From Firm-08 sp045541535 (lineage in GTDB: Bacteria > Bacillota > Clostridia > Oscillospirales > QAKW01), in NCBI GenBank assembly GCA_045541535.1, contig JAZQJG010000031.1, forward strand, positions 1-61,314: a stretch of DNA of 61,314 bases, in the 5' to 3' direction. Shown piece by piece: positions 25,916 to 34,606 of the stretch. Each line of letters opens with the position of its first letter. The first letter of the stretch is position 1. The translations under genes were made by a program, and so were the position numbers. Under the pieces are notes generated by a model. It made no database searches. It was not told where the DNA came from and saw nothing but the letters and a program-made list of their open reading frames with translations.

Positions 25916-26386
25916 ATGCCTAGAAGAGGTTTTGTCCCCAAGAGAGATGTTTTGCCCGATCCCGTCTATCAGAGCAAGCTTGTTACCAAGCTGATCAACA
26001 ACATCATGTACGACGGTAAAAAGGGTGTGGCACAGAAGATCGTTTATGATGCTTTTGCTGCCGTTAAAGAAAAAACCGGTAAAGAGCCCCTGGATGCTTT
26101 CAACGAGGCAATGGAAAACATTATGCCCCAGTTGGAGGTTAAGGCCCGCCGTGTCGGTGGTGCTAACTACCAGGTACCCATCGAGGTAAGACCGGAAAGA
26201 CGTCAGACCCTGGGTCTGCGTTGGATCACCGCTTATTCCAGAGCCAGAAACGAAAGAACTATGGCTGAGAGACTTGCCGGCGAAATTATGGACGCCTGCA
26301 ACGGTACTGGCGGTGCTGTTAAGAAGAAAGAAGATACCCATAAGATGGCTGAGGCCAATAAGGCCTTTGCTCATTACAGATGGTAA
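25916..26386 (+). CDS. rpsG: 30S ribosomal protein S7
   Basis: 156-residue S7, 16S rRNA 3'-domain assembly initiator: MPRRGFVPKRDVLPDP opening, VGGANYQVPIEV and RWITAYSRARNERTM motifs. The start has GAAGGAGGG. It is separated from rpsL by 154 bases containing two small hairpins, including a 7-bp one near 25851-25869 just before the ribosome site. These could be an autoregulatory S7 site as in the E. coli str operon, but the sequences were not compared. Confidence 0.97.
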   Translation: MPRRGFVPKRDVLPDPVYQSKLVTKLINNIMYDGKKGVAQKIVYDAFAAVKEKTGKEPLDAFNEAMENIMPQLEVKARRVGGANYQVPIEVRPERRQTLGLRWITAYSRARNERTMAERLAGEIMDACNGTGGAVKKKEDTHKMAEANKAFAHYRW

Positions 26387-26410
26387 TCGGAGTCAGAGAA
26401 AGGAGTTAAC

Positions 26411-28489
26411 ATGTCAAGACAATTTCCTATTAATTTGTACAGAAATATTGGCATTATGGCTCATATTGACGCCGGTAAAACCACCACTACCGAGAGAATT
26501 CTGTTCTACACCGGTCGTACTCACAAAATCGGTGAGACGCACGACGGTGCTGCCACCATGGACTGGATGGCTCAGGAGCAGGAGCGTGGTATTACCATCA
26601 CATCCGCCGCTACTACCGCCCAGTGGAAGGGTCACCGTATCAACATCATTGATACTCCCGGACACGTTGACTTTACGGTAGAAGTTGAGCGTTCCTTGCG
26701 TGTATTGGACGGTGCTGTTACCGTTTTGTGCGCCAAGGGTGGCGTTGAGCCCCAGAGTGAAACTGTATGGCGTCAGGCTGAGGAATACAAGGTTCCCAGA
26801 ATGTGTTACGTTAATAAGATGGACATCCTCGGTGCGGATTTCTACCGCGTCGTAGGTATGCTCAGAGAGCGTTTGCGCGCCAATGCAGTTCCGATCCAGC
26901 TGCCCATCGGTAAAGAGGATACCTTCCGTGGTATCGTTGATCTGGTTACCATGAGAGCTGAAGTTTATTATGATGACCTTGGTAAGGATTTCCGCGAGGA
27001 AGACATTCCCGAGGATTTGGTGGAACTGGCCGAGCAGTATCATGCCGAGCTGGTTGAGAAGGTTGCTGAAACCAGCGAAGAGCTGATGGACAAGTACTTT
27101 GAAGAGGGTGATCTGTCCGAGGCCGAGCTGCGCAAGGGTATTCGTGAGGCTACTCTGGCCAACACCTTCGTTCCCGTTTGCTGCGGTACTTCTTACCGTA
27201 ATAAGGGCGTTCAGCTGTTGCTGGACAACATTATCGAGTATATGCCTTCTCCCATTGATATTCCCGCCATCAAGGGTATCAATCCCGATACCGAGGAAGA
27301 GGATGAGAGAAAGGCTGACGATAACGAGCCCTTCAGCGCCCTTGCATTTAAGATCATGACTGACCCCTTCGTTGGTAAGTTGTGCTTTTTCCGTGTATAC
27401 TCCGGTACCTTCCAGGCCGGCAACTCTGTTTACAACTCCGTTAAGGGTTCCAGAGACAGAATTGGCCGTATCGTTGCTATGCACGCCAATCACCGTGAGG
27501 ATATTACCGAGGTTTGTGCCGGTGATATCGCTGCCGCCGTTGGTCTGAAGAACGTCGGTACCGGTGATACTCTGTGTGATGAGGATCATCCCATCATTCT
27601 GGAGTCTATGGAATTCCCCGAGCCTGTTATCCGCGTTGCCATCGAGCCCAAGAGTAAGGCTTCTCAGGAAAAGATGGGTATTGCATTGTCCAAGCTGGCT
27701 GAAGAAGATCCCACCTTTAAGACCTACACTGACGAAGATACCGGACAGACCATCATCGCCGGTATGGGTGAGCTCCATCTGGAGATCATCGTTGACCGTC
27801 TGCTGAGAGAGTTCAAGGTTGAGGCTAACGTTGGTGCACCTCAGGTATCCTACAAAGAGACCATTCGCAAGAATGCTGACGTTGATATGAAGTATGCTCG
27901 TCAGTCCGGTGGTAAGGGTCAGTACGGTCACGTTAAGATCCGCGTATCCCCCAACGAAAGCGGCGCCGGTTACGAGTTTGTCAACTCCGTTGTTGGCGGT
28001 GCTGTTCCCAAGGAATACATCCCCGCTGTTGACGCCGGTATTCAGGGTGCTATGCAGTCCGGTATTTTGGCCGGTTATGAGGTTGTTGACCTGAAGGTTG
28101 AACTGTATGATGGTTCTTACCATGAGGTTGACTCTTCCGAAATGGCCTTTAAGATCGCCGGTAGTATGGCAATCAAGGAAGCTATGCGTAAGGCAGACGC
28201 CGTTCTGCTGGAGCCCATTATGAAGGTTGACGTTGTCGTACCTGAAGAATATATGGGTGACGTTATGGGCGACCTGAACTCCCGCCGTGGCCAGATTCAG
28301 GGTATGGAAGCTATGCCCGGTGCTCAGCACATCGCAGCTTTGGTACCCCTGTCCGAAATGTTTGGTTATGCAACCGACCTGCGTTCCAAGACCCAGGGTC
28401 GTGGTAACTACTCCATGTCTCCCGATTCCTTTATCGAGGTACCTCGCTCCATTGCAGAGAAAATCATTGCCGGACGCGCCAAAAACTAA
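26411..28489 (+). CDS. fusA: Elongation factor G
   Basis: 692-residue translocase GTPase of the standard bacterial type: GTP-binding AHIDAGKTTTTER, DTPGHVDFTVEVER and NKMD, then domains II-V with GQYGHVKI and the C-terminal YATDLRSKTQGRGNYSM. It follows rpsG by 24 bases with AAAGGAG upstream. Standard str-operon position. Confidence 0.98.
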   Translation: MSRQFPINLYRNIGIMAHIDAGKTTTTERILFYTGRTHKIGETHDGAATMDWMAQEQERGITITSAATTAQWKGHRINIIDTPGHVDFTVEVERSLRVLDGAVTVLCAKGGVEPQSETVWRQAEEYKVPRMCYVNKMDILGADFYRVVGMLRERLRANAVPIQLPIGKEDTFRGIVDLVTMRAEVYYDDLGKDFREEDIPEDLVELAEQYHAELVEKVAETSEELMDKYFEEGDLSEAELRKGIREATLANTFVPVCCGTSYRNKGVQLLLDNIIEYMPSPIDIPAIKGINPDTEEEDERKADDNEPFSALAFKIMTDPFVGKLCFFRVYSGTFQAGNSVYNSVKGSRDRIGRIVAMHANHREDITEVCAGDIAAAVGLKNVGTGDTLCDEDHPIILESMEFPEPVIRVAIEPKSKASQEKMGIALSKLAEEDPTFKTYTDEDTGQTIIAGMGELHLEIIVDRLLREFKVEANVGAPQVSYKETIRKNADVDMKYARQSGGKGQYGHVKIRVSPNESGAGYEFVNSVVGGAVPKEYIPAVDAGIQGAMQSGILAGYEVVDLKVELYDGSYHEVDSSEMAFKIAGSMAIKEAMRKADAVLLEPIMKVDVVVPEEYMGDVMGDLNSRRGQIQGMEAMPGAQHIAALVPLSEMFGYATDLRSKTQGRGNYSMSPDSFIEVPRSIAEKIIAGRAKN

Positions 28490-28507
28490 TTAATTTTCAA
28501 AAAACAC

Positions 28508-28536
28508 TTGATTATCTTCTAATTTTATATTAGAAT
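28508..28536 (+). promoter_or_regulatory. Promoter of tuf
   Basis: TTGATT (28508-28513), 17 bases, TAGAAT (28531-28536). It lies in the 90-base fusA-tuf gap, so tuf (and ribU behind it) has its own start besides read-through. Confidence 0.75.
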
Positions 28537-28579
28537 AACTTTATCAACATTAAAAAACCTTTTAAGGAGGAATATCACA

Positions 28580-29782
28580 ATGGCAAAAGCTAAATTTGAG
28601 AGAACTAAGCCCCACGTAAACATTGGTACCATCGGTCACGTTGACCATGGTAAGACCACCACTACCGCTGCTATCACCAAGTATCTGTCCTTCCTGGGTC
28701 AGGCCGCTTTCGAAGATTATGCAAACATCGATAAGGCTCCCGAAGAGAGAGAAAGAGGTATTACCATCAATACCGCTCACGTTGAGTATGAGACTGCAAA
28801 CCGTCACTATGCTCACGTTGACTGCCCCGGACATGCTGACTACGTTAAGAACATGATCACCGGTGCTGCTCAGATGGACGGCGGTATTCTGGTTATCGCT
28901 GCTACCGACGGTGTTATGGCTCAGACCAACGAGCACTTGCTGCTGGCTCGTCAGGTAGGTGTACCTGCAATCGTTGTATTTATGAACAAGTGCGATGACG
29001 TTGACGATCCCGAACTGCTCGAGCTCGTTGAAATGGAAATCAGAGAGGCTCTGAGCAACTATGATTTCGATGGCGACAACGCTCCTGTTATCCAGGGTTC
29101 TGCCAAGGTTGCTTTGGACAGCACCTCCACCGATCCCAATGCTCCTGAGTATGCTTGCATCAAAGAGTTGATGGATGCTGTTGACAGCTACATTCCTACT
29201 CCCGATCGTAAGGCTGACCTGCCTTTCCTGATGCCCGTTGAGGACGTTATGACCATCTCCGGCCGTGGTACTGTTGCCACCGGTAGAGTTGAGCGTGGTA
29301 CTCTGAACACCAATGAAGAAGTTGAGATCATCGGTCTGACCGAAGAGCGCAAGAAGACTGTTTGCACCAGCATGGAAATGTTTAGAAAGATTCTGGACAA
29401 GGCCGAAGCCGGTGACAACATCGGTGCTCTGCTCCGTGGTGTTACCCGTGACGAGATCGAAAGAGGCCAGGTTCTCTGCAAGCCCGGCTCCGTTAATCCT
29501 CACACCAAGTTCAAGGGCGAAGTTTACGTTCTGAGCAAGGAAGAGGGCGGCCGTCACAGCCCCTTCTTCTCCAACTATCGTCCTCAGTTCTATTTCAGAA
29601 CCACTGACGTTACCGGCGTTATCACTCTGCCCGAAGGCGTAGATATGTGTAAGCCCGGCGATAACGTTACCATCTCCGTTGAGCTGATCACCCCCATCGC
29701 TATTGAGAAGGGTCTCCGCTTCGCTATCCGTGAGGGTGGTAGAACCGTAGGTTCCGGCGTTGTTTCCGAAATTGAGGAGTAA
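28580..29782 (+). CDS. tuf: Elongation factor Tu
   Basis: 400-residue EF-Tu: GHVDHGKTTTTAAIT P-loop, DCPGHADYVKNMITGAAQMD switch II, NKCD, and a C-terminal barrel ending AIREGGRTVGSGVVSEIEE. It delivers aminoacyl-tRNA to the ribosome. The AAGGAGG site is 9 bases upstream. No ordinary terminator follows: the FMN riboswitch aptamer begins 13 bases after the stop and its terminator is the first stop signal. Confidence 0.98.
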   Translation: MAKAKFERTKPHVNIGTIGHVDHGKTTTTAAITKYLSFLGQAAFEDYANIDKAPEERERGITINTAHVEYETANRHYAHVDCPGHADYVKNMITGAAQMDGGILVIAATDGVMAQTNEHLLLARQVGVPAIVVFMNKCDDVDDPELLELVEMEIREALSNYDFDGDNAPVIQGSAKVALDSTSTDPNAPEYACIKELMDAVDSYIPTPDRKADLPFLMPVEDVMTISGRGTVATGRVERGTLNTNEEVEIIGLTEERKKTVCTSMEMFRKILDKAEAGDNIGALLRGVTRDEIERGQVLCKPGSVNPHTKFKGEVYVLSKEEGGRHSPFFSNYRPQFYFRTTDVTGVITLPEGVDMCKPGDNVTISVELITPIAIEKGLRFAIREGGRTVGSGVVSEIEE

Positions 29783-29794
29783 TTAAAACACAAT

Positions 29795-29965
29795 AAACGT
29801 TTCTTTTGGGGCAGGGTGTAAGTCCCTACCGGCGGTACAGTCCGCGAGCGCAAGCTGAGCAGGTGAGATTCCTGCACCGACGGTATAGTCCGGATGATAA
29901 AAAGAATGTTTCGTTGTAAAACAATTGTGCCCCAAGGCGTGAGAGCGCCTTGGGGCTTTGTTTTT
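29795..29965 (+). promoter_or_regulatory. FMN riboswitch with terminator expression platform
   Basis: RFN element. The conserved blocks GGGGCAGGGTG, CCCTACCGGCGGTA, AGTCCGCGAGC, GGTGAGATTCCTGCACCGAC and ATAGTCCGGATG are all present. P1 pairs 29795-29807 with 29899-29911. Expression platform: terminator GCCCCAAGGCG/CGCCTTGGGGC (29929-29956) followed by TTTGTTTTT. TTGGGGCA (29806-29813) is complementary to TGCCCCAA (29928-29935), so an antiterminator can form when FMN is absent. It controls ribU. Confidence 0.97.
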
Positions 29966-29967
29966 CG

Positions 29968-29999
29968 ATTCCCAAAAGAGTTTCTTTTGGGAATTTTTA
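29968..29999 (+). terminator. Second tandem hairpin before ribU
   Basis: 11-bp stem ATTCCCAAAAG/CTTTTGGGAAT with a 5-base loop, followed by TTTTAT, right behind the riboswitch terminator. It may be a back-up terminator for the very strong tuf transcript; ribU would then need to escape both. Alternatively it stabilises the 5' end of a processed ribU mRNA. Confidence 0.6.
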
Positions 30000-30026
30000 T
30001 TTCCACAAGTTTTTGGAGGCTTTTTT

Positions 30027-30689
30027 ATGAAAAAAGAATCGGTTCGCTTTATTACATACGGCGCAGTATTGTCTGCCATTTCCTATGCGCTGACCTTGCT
30101 ACCCGGTATTTCCATTTTTCCATCGGCGCCCTTTTTGTCCTATGACCCCAAAGATATTGTGATAGCTTTGGGCGGTCTGATGTTCGGTCCGCTGATGCCT
30201 GTAATGATTTCCGTTGTAGTGTCGTTATTGGAGATGATTACCATCAGTGCCACCGGTCTCATCGGCTGTATTATGAATATTCTTTCCACCTGCGCCTTTA
30301 CCGTTCCCGTCGCTTTGATTTACAAAAAGCGTCGTTCTTTGTCCGGCGCTATTGTCGGTCTACTGTGTGGTGTGGGCGCTATGGCAGTGGTAATGGTGCT
30401 GTGGAATTGGCTGGTCACCCCACTTTATATGGGAGTGCCGAGAGAAGCTATCGTAACCATGCTCTTGCCCGTATTTTTGCCCTTTAATCTGCTAAAGGGC
30501 GGGATTAACGCAACCTTTACCTTTTTGCTCTACAAGCCTGTTGTGGGCGCATTACGCCGCGCACACCTGCTGCCAACGGCTGAAGGAACGAGGGAGAGAC
30601 ATAAGAATTCTTTGCTGCTTATTCTTCTTTCTCTTCTGCTTCTGATCACCTGTGTGTTGCTTATTTTGATTATTAAAGGAATTATATAA
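30027..30689 (+). CDS. ribU: RibU riboflavin ECF transporter S component
   Basis: 220-residue membrane protein with about six hydrophobic segments, the substrate-specificity subunit for riboflavin uptake. It works with a shared ECF energising module (EcfA1/A2/T), not encoded in this window. Family features are FPSAPFLSYDPKDIVIALGG near the N-terminus and the following GPLMPVMISVVVS helix. The FMN riboswitch upstream confirms the substrate. ATG 30027 is chosen because GGAGG lies 7 bases upstream. The C-terminus adds an extra Leu-rich hydrophobic helix after a charged linker. Confidence 0.93.
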   Translation: MKKESVRFITYGAVLSAISYALTLLPGISIFPSAPFLSYDPKDIVIALGGLMFGPLMPVMISVVVSLLEMITISATGLIGCIMNILSTCAFTVPVALIYKKRRSLSGAIVGLLCGVGAMAVVMVLWNWLVTPLYMGVPREAIVTMLLPVFLPFNLLKGGINATFTFLLYKPVVGALRRAHLLPTAEGTRERHKNSLLLILLSLLLLITCVLLILIIKGII

Positions 30690-30721
30690 AAAAGAAGAAC
30701 CCGCACGGGTTCTTCTTTTTT
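30688..30721. terminator. Bidirectional terminator, ribU and rnpB
   Basis: 11-bp stem AAGAAGAACCC/GGGTTCTTCTT with a 4-base loop, flanked by A-run and T-run. It serves ribU on the plus strand and the RNase P RNA on the minus strand. Confidence 0.9.
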
Positions 30722-30729
30722 GTTTGATT

Positions 30730-31066
30730 ACGTGAGCAAACCGTAAGCCGAGTTCTGTATTTGGCGGTCATCTATCTCGAATGTATGTTGCCACACATCT
30801 CCAGCCACCTTTCGAAGCCAGCCGGACCGACTCATTGCTTCCGTTGGTGTTGCATCGGATAGGGTTTACAGACCCTCTATGTCACCATAGAGAGTGGTGA
30901 GCTCTTACCTCGCCTTTCCACCCTTACCGCTTCGAAAAGAAACGGCGGTATATCTCTGTTGCACTATCCCTAAGGTCGCCCTCGGTGGGTGTTACCCACT
31001 ATCCTGTCCTACGATGCTCGGACTTTCCTCGCAGATTGCTCTACGCGACCGTCTGGTTTACTCACG
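30730..31066 (-). ncRNA. rnpB: RNase P RNA, ribozyme component
   Basis: Catalytic RNA that matures tRNA 5' ends. On the minus strand the hallmark GAGGAAAGTCCGAGCA lies at 31015-31030 and the 3'-proximal ACAGAACTCGGCTTAC at 30743-30758, forming the universal P4 and 3' regions. The stem GTGGGTAACACCCAC is also visible near 30985-31001. Ends are approximate, since a TACTAT-like -10 at 31068-31073 suggests a 5' end near 31061. Length of about 330 fits. This fills the 475-base gap between ribU and murD; no protein gene is present there. Confidence 0.95.
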
Positions 31067-31114
31067 GATAGTATTTTAACATAATTTTTTCAAAAAGTAA
31101 ATCCTAAAATGATA

Positions 31115-31143
31115 TTGATAAATTGATTCTCTTTTACTATAAT
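31115..31143 (+). promoter_or_regulatory. Promoter of murD
   Basis: TTGATA (31115-31120), 17 bases, TATAAT (31138-31143), 23 bases ahead of the murD ATG. It is divergent from rnpB and drives murD and the M42 genes. Confidence 0.87.
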
Positions 31144-31165
31144 ATATCTGTAAAGGAGTGGAACT

Positions 31166-32572
31166 ATGTCTTCTGATAAAATCAAAAACTATTTTAATAG
31201 CTTAAAAGATAAACGGATTGCGGTGCTGGGTATCGGTGTATCCCATTTGCCGTTGATTGAACTCTTGGTAAATAAAGGGATTTCCGTCACCGCCTGCGAC
31301 CGTAGAACGGAAGAGGAACTTGGCGAAACGGTGACCCGTCTTACGGCAATGGGCGTTTCCCTCAAGTTGGGCGAGAATTACTTGGAGAACCTTTCTGCGG
31401 ACGTGATCTTCAAAACACCCGGTATGCGCTTTGATCTGCCCCAGCTTGTTCAGGCGGTGGAGCAGGGGAGCGTGCTGACCAGTGAGATGGAGGTTTTCTT
31501 TGATCTGTGTCCTTGTAAGATCATTGCCATCACCGGCTCGGACGGTAAGACCACCACCACTACCCTAATTTCCGAAATGCTTAAAGCGGCAGGCTTTACC
31601 GTCCATCTGGGTGGAAATATCGGCAAACCCTTGTTGCCGGAGGTGGAAACCATTGGGGAATCGGATATTGCAGTGGTAGAGCTTTCCAGCTTCCAGTTGC
31701 ACACCATGCGCACTTCTGCCTGTGTGGCGGTGATGACCAATTTAGCCCCCAATCACCTGGATATGCATAAGGGAATGGAGGAATACGTGGATGCCAAGCA
31801 GAACGTATACCGTTATCAGGGCCAAAATGACCTGCTGGTGCTGAATTATGATAACGACATCACTCGTCCCTTTGCTGCGGAGGCCTGCGGTAAAACCCGT
31901 TATTTCAGCTTTGACGAGGCTGTGGAGGGTGGACTGTACTATCAAGACGGCGTGATTATGGATGCTACCGCCGGTGAGGCCCGCGCACTCCTTACTCGTC
32001 AGGATATCCGTTTGCCCGGTGATCATAACGTGGAAAATTATATGGCGGCCATTGCCGCCGTACGGGAGCTGGTACGGGATGAAGATATTTTGCTGGTAGC
32101 CCGCAATTTTAGCGGTGTGAAGCATCGCATTGAATTTGTCCGTGAGATCAGCGGTGTTCGTTTTTATAACGATTCTATCGCTTCCTCTCCCACCAGAACG
32201 CTGGCCAGTATCCGTGCCTTTGATCAAAAGGTGCACCTTTTGGCCGGTGGATACGATAAAAGAATCCCCTTTGATGAAATGGGTGAAGTGTTGCCCGATT
32301 ACGTAAAGGCACTGTATCTCAGCGGTACCACCGCCTGCAAAATTCGTCGCGCGGTGGAGCGGGGAAGTCGCTATGATGCGGCCACCTTACCCATCTATGA
32401 GACTGAGGATTTCGGAGAAGCCGTAAAACTGGCTTATCAAAACGCCTGTCCCGGTGACGTGGTGATCCTCTCTCCCTGCTGTGCCAGCTTTGATAAATTC
32501 AAAAATTTTGAGCATCGCGGCGAATACTTTATAAATTGTGTAAAGGAATTGAAAGAAAAATGCACCGAATGA
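31166..32572 (+). CDS. murD: UDP-N-acetylmuramoylalanine-D-glutamate ligase
   Basis: 468 residues. Mur ligase adding D-Glu to UDP-MurNAc-Ala in cytoplasmic peptidoglycan precursor synthesis. The three domains are visible: N-terminal Rossmann-like (VAVLGIGVSH variant of the G-loop), central ATPase with GSDGKTTTT, ELSSFQL and NLAPNHLDMH, and C-terminal ligase domain with NDSIASSPT and ILSPCCASFDKF. Isolated from the dcw cluster. Its stop overlaps the likely start of the first M42 peptidase (ATGA). Confidence 0.96.
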   Translation: MSSDKIKNYFNSLKDKRIAVLGIGVSHLPLIELLVNKGISVTACDRRTEEELGETVTRLTAMGVSLKLGENYLENLSADVIFKTPGMRFDLPQLVQAVEQGSVLTSEMEVFFDLCPCKIIAITGSDGKTTTTTLISEMLKAAGFTVHLGGNIGKPLLPEVETIGESDIAVVELSSFQLHTMRTSACVAVMTNLAPNHLDMHKGMEEYVDAKQNVYRYQGQNDLLVLNYDNDITRPFAAEACGKTRYFSFDEAVEGGLYYQDGVIMDATAGEARALLTRQDIRLPGDHNVENYMAAIAAVRELVRDEDILLVARNFSGVKHRIEFVREISGVRFYNDSIASSPTRTLASIRAFDQKVHLLAGGYDKRIPFDEMGEVLPDYVKALYLSGTTACKIRRAVERGSRYDAATLPIYETEDFGEAVKLAYQNACPGDVVILSPCCASFDKFKNFEHRGEYFINCVKELKEKCTE

Positions 32573-33585
32573 AAACGATTTTAAAAAATCTTTGCAGTAT
32601 TTCGGCAGTCTCCGGTGATGAACGTTACGCCAGAGGTTTGGTGGAACAACTGCGTCCGTTGTGTGACAGCGTTCGGCAATTGCCCGGCGGCAGTATTGTT
32701 GCCTATAAAAAGAGCAACAAGCCCAACGCCAAAAAGATTATGCTGGACGCCCATCTGGATCAGATCGGTCTGATGGTCACCCGGATTGATGACAACGGTT
32801 TTGTTCATTTTTGCGATCATGCCGGAGTGGATCCTAAAATTTTACCCGGCGCGGCTGTGGTTATTTTGGGAAAACAAGCGGTGAGAGGCGTTGTTTCTGC
32901 CAAACCGCCCCATCTTTTGTCCGCAGACGAGCGGGAAAAACCGGTAAAAATAGCGGATATGACCATTGATATTGGTCTTCCTGCCGATAAGGCGCAAGAG
33001 GTGATCCGGGTAGGGGATAAGATTGCCCTGGATTGCTATGTGGGTGAATTGCTTAATAATTGTATCACGGGACGTTCTCTCGATGACCGTGCGGGATGCG
33101 CCATTTTGCTGTCCATTCTGGATTTGTTGAAAACCGAAATCGTGGATATGGACCTTTACGTGGTGCTCAGCAGTGGGGAGGAATTTGGCGGATACGGCGC
33201 CGTTGCCGCCGCGCTGGAGATTGTTCCTGACGAGGTCATCGTGCTGGACGTTTCCCACGCCGATATGCCCGCCGCCCGCAGTGAAGATTGCGGCGAGCTG
33301 GGTAAGGGCGTGATGATCGGTATTTCACCGGTGCTGGACAGAGGGCTCACCGGTCAACTGTTGGCCCTGGCCCGTGAGCGGGAGATTCCCCATCAGCGGG
33401 AGGCTATGGGCAGTAACACTTATACCAATGCAGACGGTATCGTGCCGTTGTGCAACGGTATTCCTGCGGCGCTGTTGTCCATTCCGTTGCGCTATATGCA
33501 CACCCCCCAAGAGGTGATCAGTCTGGAAGATCTGGTCAGCGTCAGAGCACTGCTTTTGGCATATCTCAGAAAGGAGCGGAGCTAA
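32569..33585 (+). CDS. M42 family aminopeptidase, paralogue 1
   Basis: 338-residue metallopeptidase of the tetrahedral (TET) aminopeptidase family that trims peptides in the cytoplasm. Two-metal site: DAHLDQIG, SLDDRAGC, the catalytic pair SGEEFGGYG, DVSHADMP and the late His in YMHTPQE. I start at ATG 32569, overlapping the murD stop, because its paralogues start at the equivalent residue. An ATG at 32560 is possible. First of three adjacent paralogues. Confidence 0.9.
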   Translation: MKTILKNLCSISAVSGDERYARGLVEQLRPLCDSVRQLPGGSIVAYKKSNKPNAKKIMLDAHLDQIGLMVTRIDDNGFVHFCDHAGVDPKILPGAAVVILGKQAVRGVVSAKPPHLLSADEREKPVKIADMTIDIGLPADKAQEVIRVGDKIALDCYVGELLNNCITGRSLDDRAGCAILLSILDLLKTEIVDMDLYVVLSSGEEFGGYGAVAAALEIVPDEVIVLDVSHADMPAARSEDCGELGKGVMIGISPVLDRGLTGQLLALAREREIPHQREAMGSNTYTNADGIVPLCNGIPAALLSIPLRYMHTPQEVISLEDLVSVRALLLAYLRKERS

Positions 33586-34596
33586 ATGAACCCCTTTCTT
33601 AAAAAATTGACCGAGCTGGACGGTGTGTCCGGTAACGAGCAAAATATCCGCCGTGCCATTGTGGCGGAGCTGGAGGGGCGGATTGAGTATACGGTGGACC
33701 GTATCGGAAATCTGTATGCCCACAGTAAAGGCTTTTTCCCCAACGATATCAAATTAATGCTGACCGCTCATATGGATGAGGTTGGCTTTGTGATCACGCA
33801 CATCACCAAGGAAGGATATCTCAAGTTCCAACCCATTGGTGGTATGGACGAGCGTATTTTGCCCGGTAAGGCGGTGTTGATCGGCCATAATAAGGTGTGT
33901 GGTGTGATCGGCTCGCTGGCCATTCATTTGCAAAGCAAAAAGCAGCGGGAGCAGGTTACCGAAATGCGGGATCTCTTTATTGACATCGGCGCCAAGGACC
34001 GTGAACAGGCGGAGAAATCCGTCAGCGTCGGCGACGTTGCTGTCTTTGCTTTCCCCAGTGAGGATCTGGGCGAATTGGTCCGTGCTAAGGCGCTGGATGA
34101 TCGGGTGGGCTGTTCGGTGCTGTTGGATCTGCTCAAAGAATTGCCCGAGGAAAACTTTACCGCCGTATTCACCACTCGTGAGGAGATCGGTTGCTACGGC
34201 GCTATGGCCGCCACCGGTGCGGTCAAGCCCAAATACGCTATTGTATTGGAGGGCACCACCGCTTCGGATATCGGTGAGACCGAGGGGGCCGATCAGGTGT
34301 GCGCCGTGGGTAAGGGCCCGGTGTTGTCCTTTATGGATAACGGCGCCATTTACGACCGTAAGTTTCTGGATCTCGCCTGTAAGGTAGCGGAAAGAGAAGG
34401 AATACCCTATCAGCTCAAGCATGCTGTCGCCGGCGGTAACGAGGCCGGACGGATTCAAAAAATGGGCGCCGGTTGCTACGTGTTGGCCATCAGCTTGCCC
34501 TGTCGTTATATTCACGGACCGGTCAGCGTTGCTTCCGAAAAGGATATGGAAGCTATGAAACAGTTGGCGGCCGCCATTATTCGAGAATTAAAGTGA
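33586..34596 (+). CDS. M42 family aminopeptidase, paralogue 2
   Basis: 336 residues. Metal and catalytic motifs: TAHMDEVG, ALDDRVGC, TREEIGCYG, VLEGTTASD and YIHGPV. The metal ligand after the catalytic EE is Glu in a VLEGTT context, where paralogue 1 has Asp, which is typical of a different specificity branch. The ATG directly follows the stop of paralogue 1, with GGAGCGGAG before it. Likely co-assembles or works alongside its neighbours. Confidence 0.9.
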   Translation: MNPFLKKLTELDGVSGNEQNIRRAIVAELEGRIEYTVDRIGNLYAHSKGFFPNDIKLMLTAHMDEVGFVITHITKEGYLKFQPIGGMDERILPGKAVLIGHNKVCGVIGSLAIHLQSKKQREQVTEMRDLFIDIGAKDREQAEKSVSVGDVAVFAFPSEDLGELVRAKALDDRVGCSVLLDLLKELPEENFTAVFTTREEIGCYGAMAATGAVKPKYAIVLEGTTASDIGETEGADQVCAVGKGPVLSFMDNGAIYDRKFLDLACKVAEREGIPYQLKHAVAGGNEAGRIQKMGAGCYVLAISLPCRYIHGPVSVASEKDMEAMKQLAAAIIRELK

Positions 34597-34606
34597 GGTA
34601 AGAACT

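Noticed and set aside
26414..29557. Minus-strand frames of 638 and 331 codons opposite fusA and tuf
   Set aside because: Shadows of fusA and tuf; no independent start signals.
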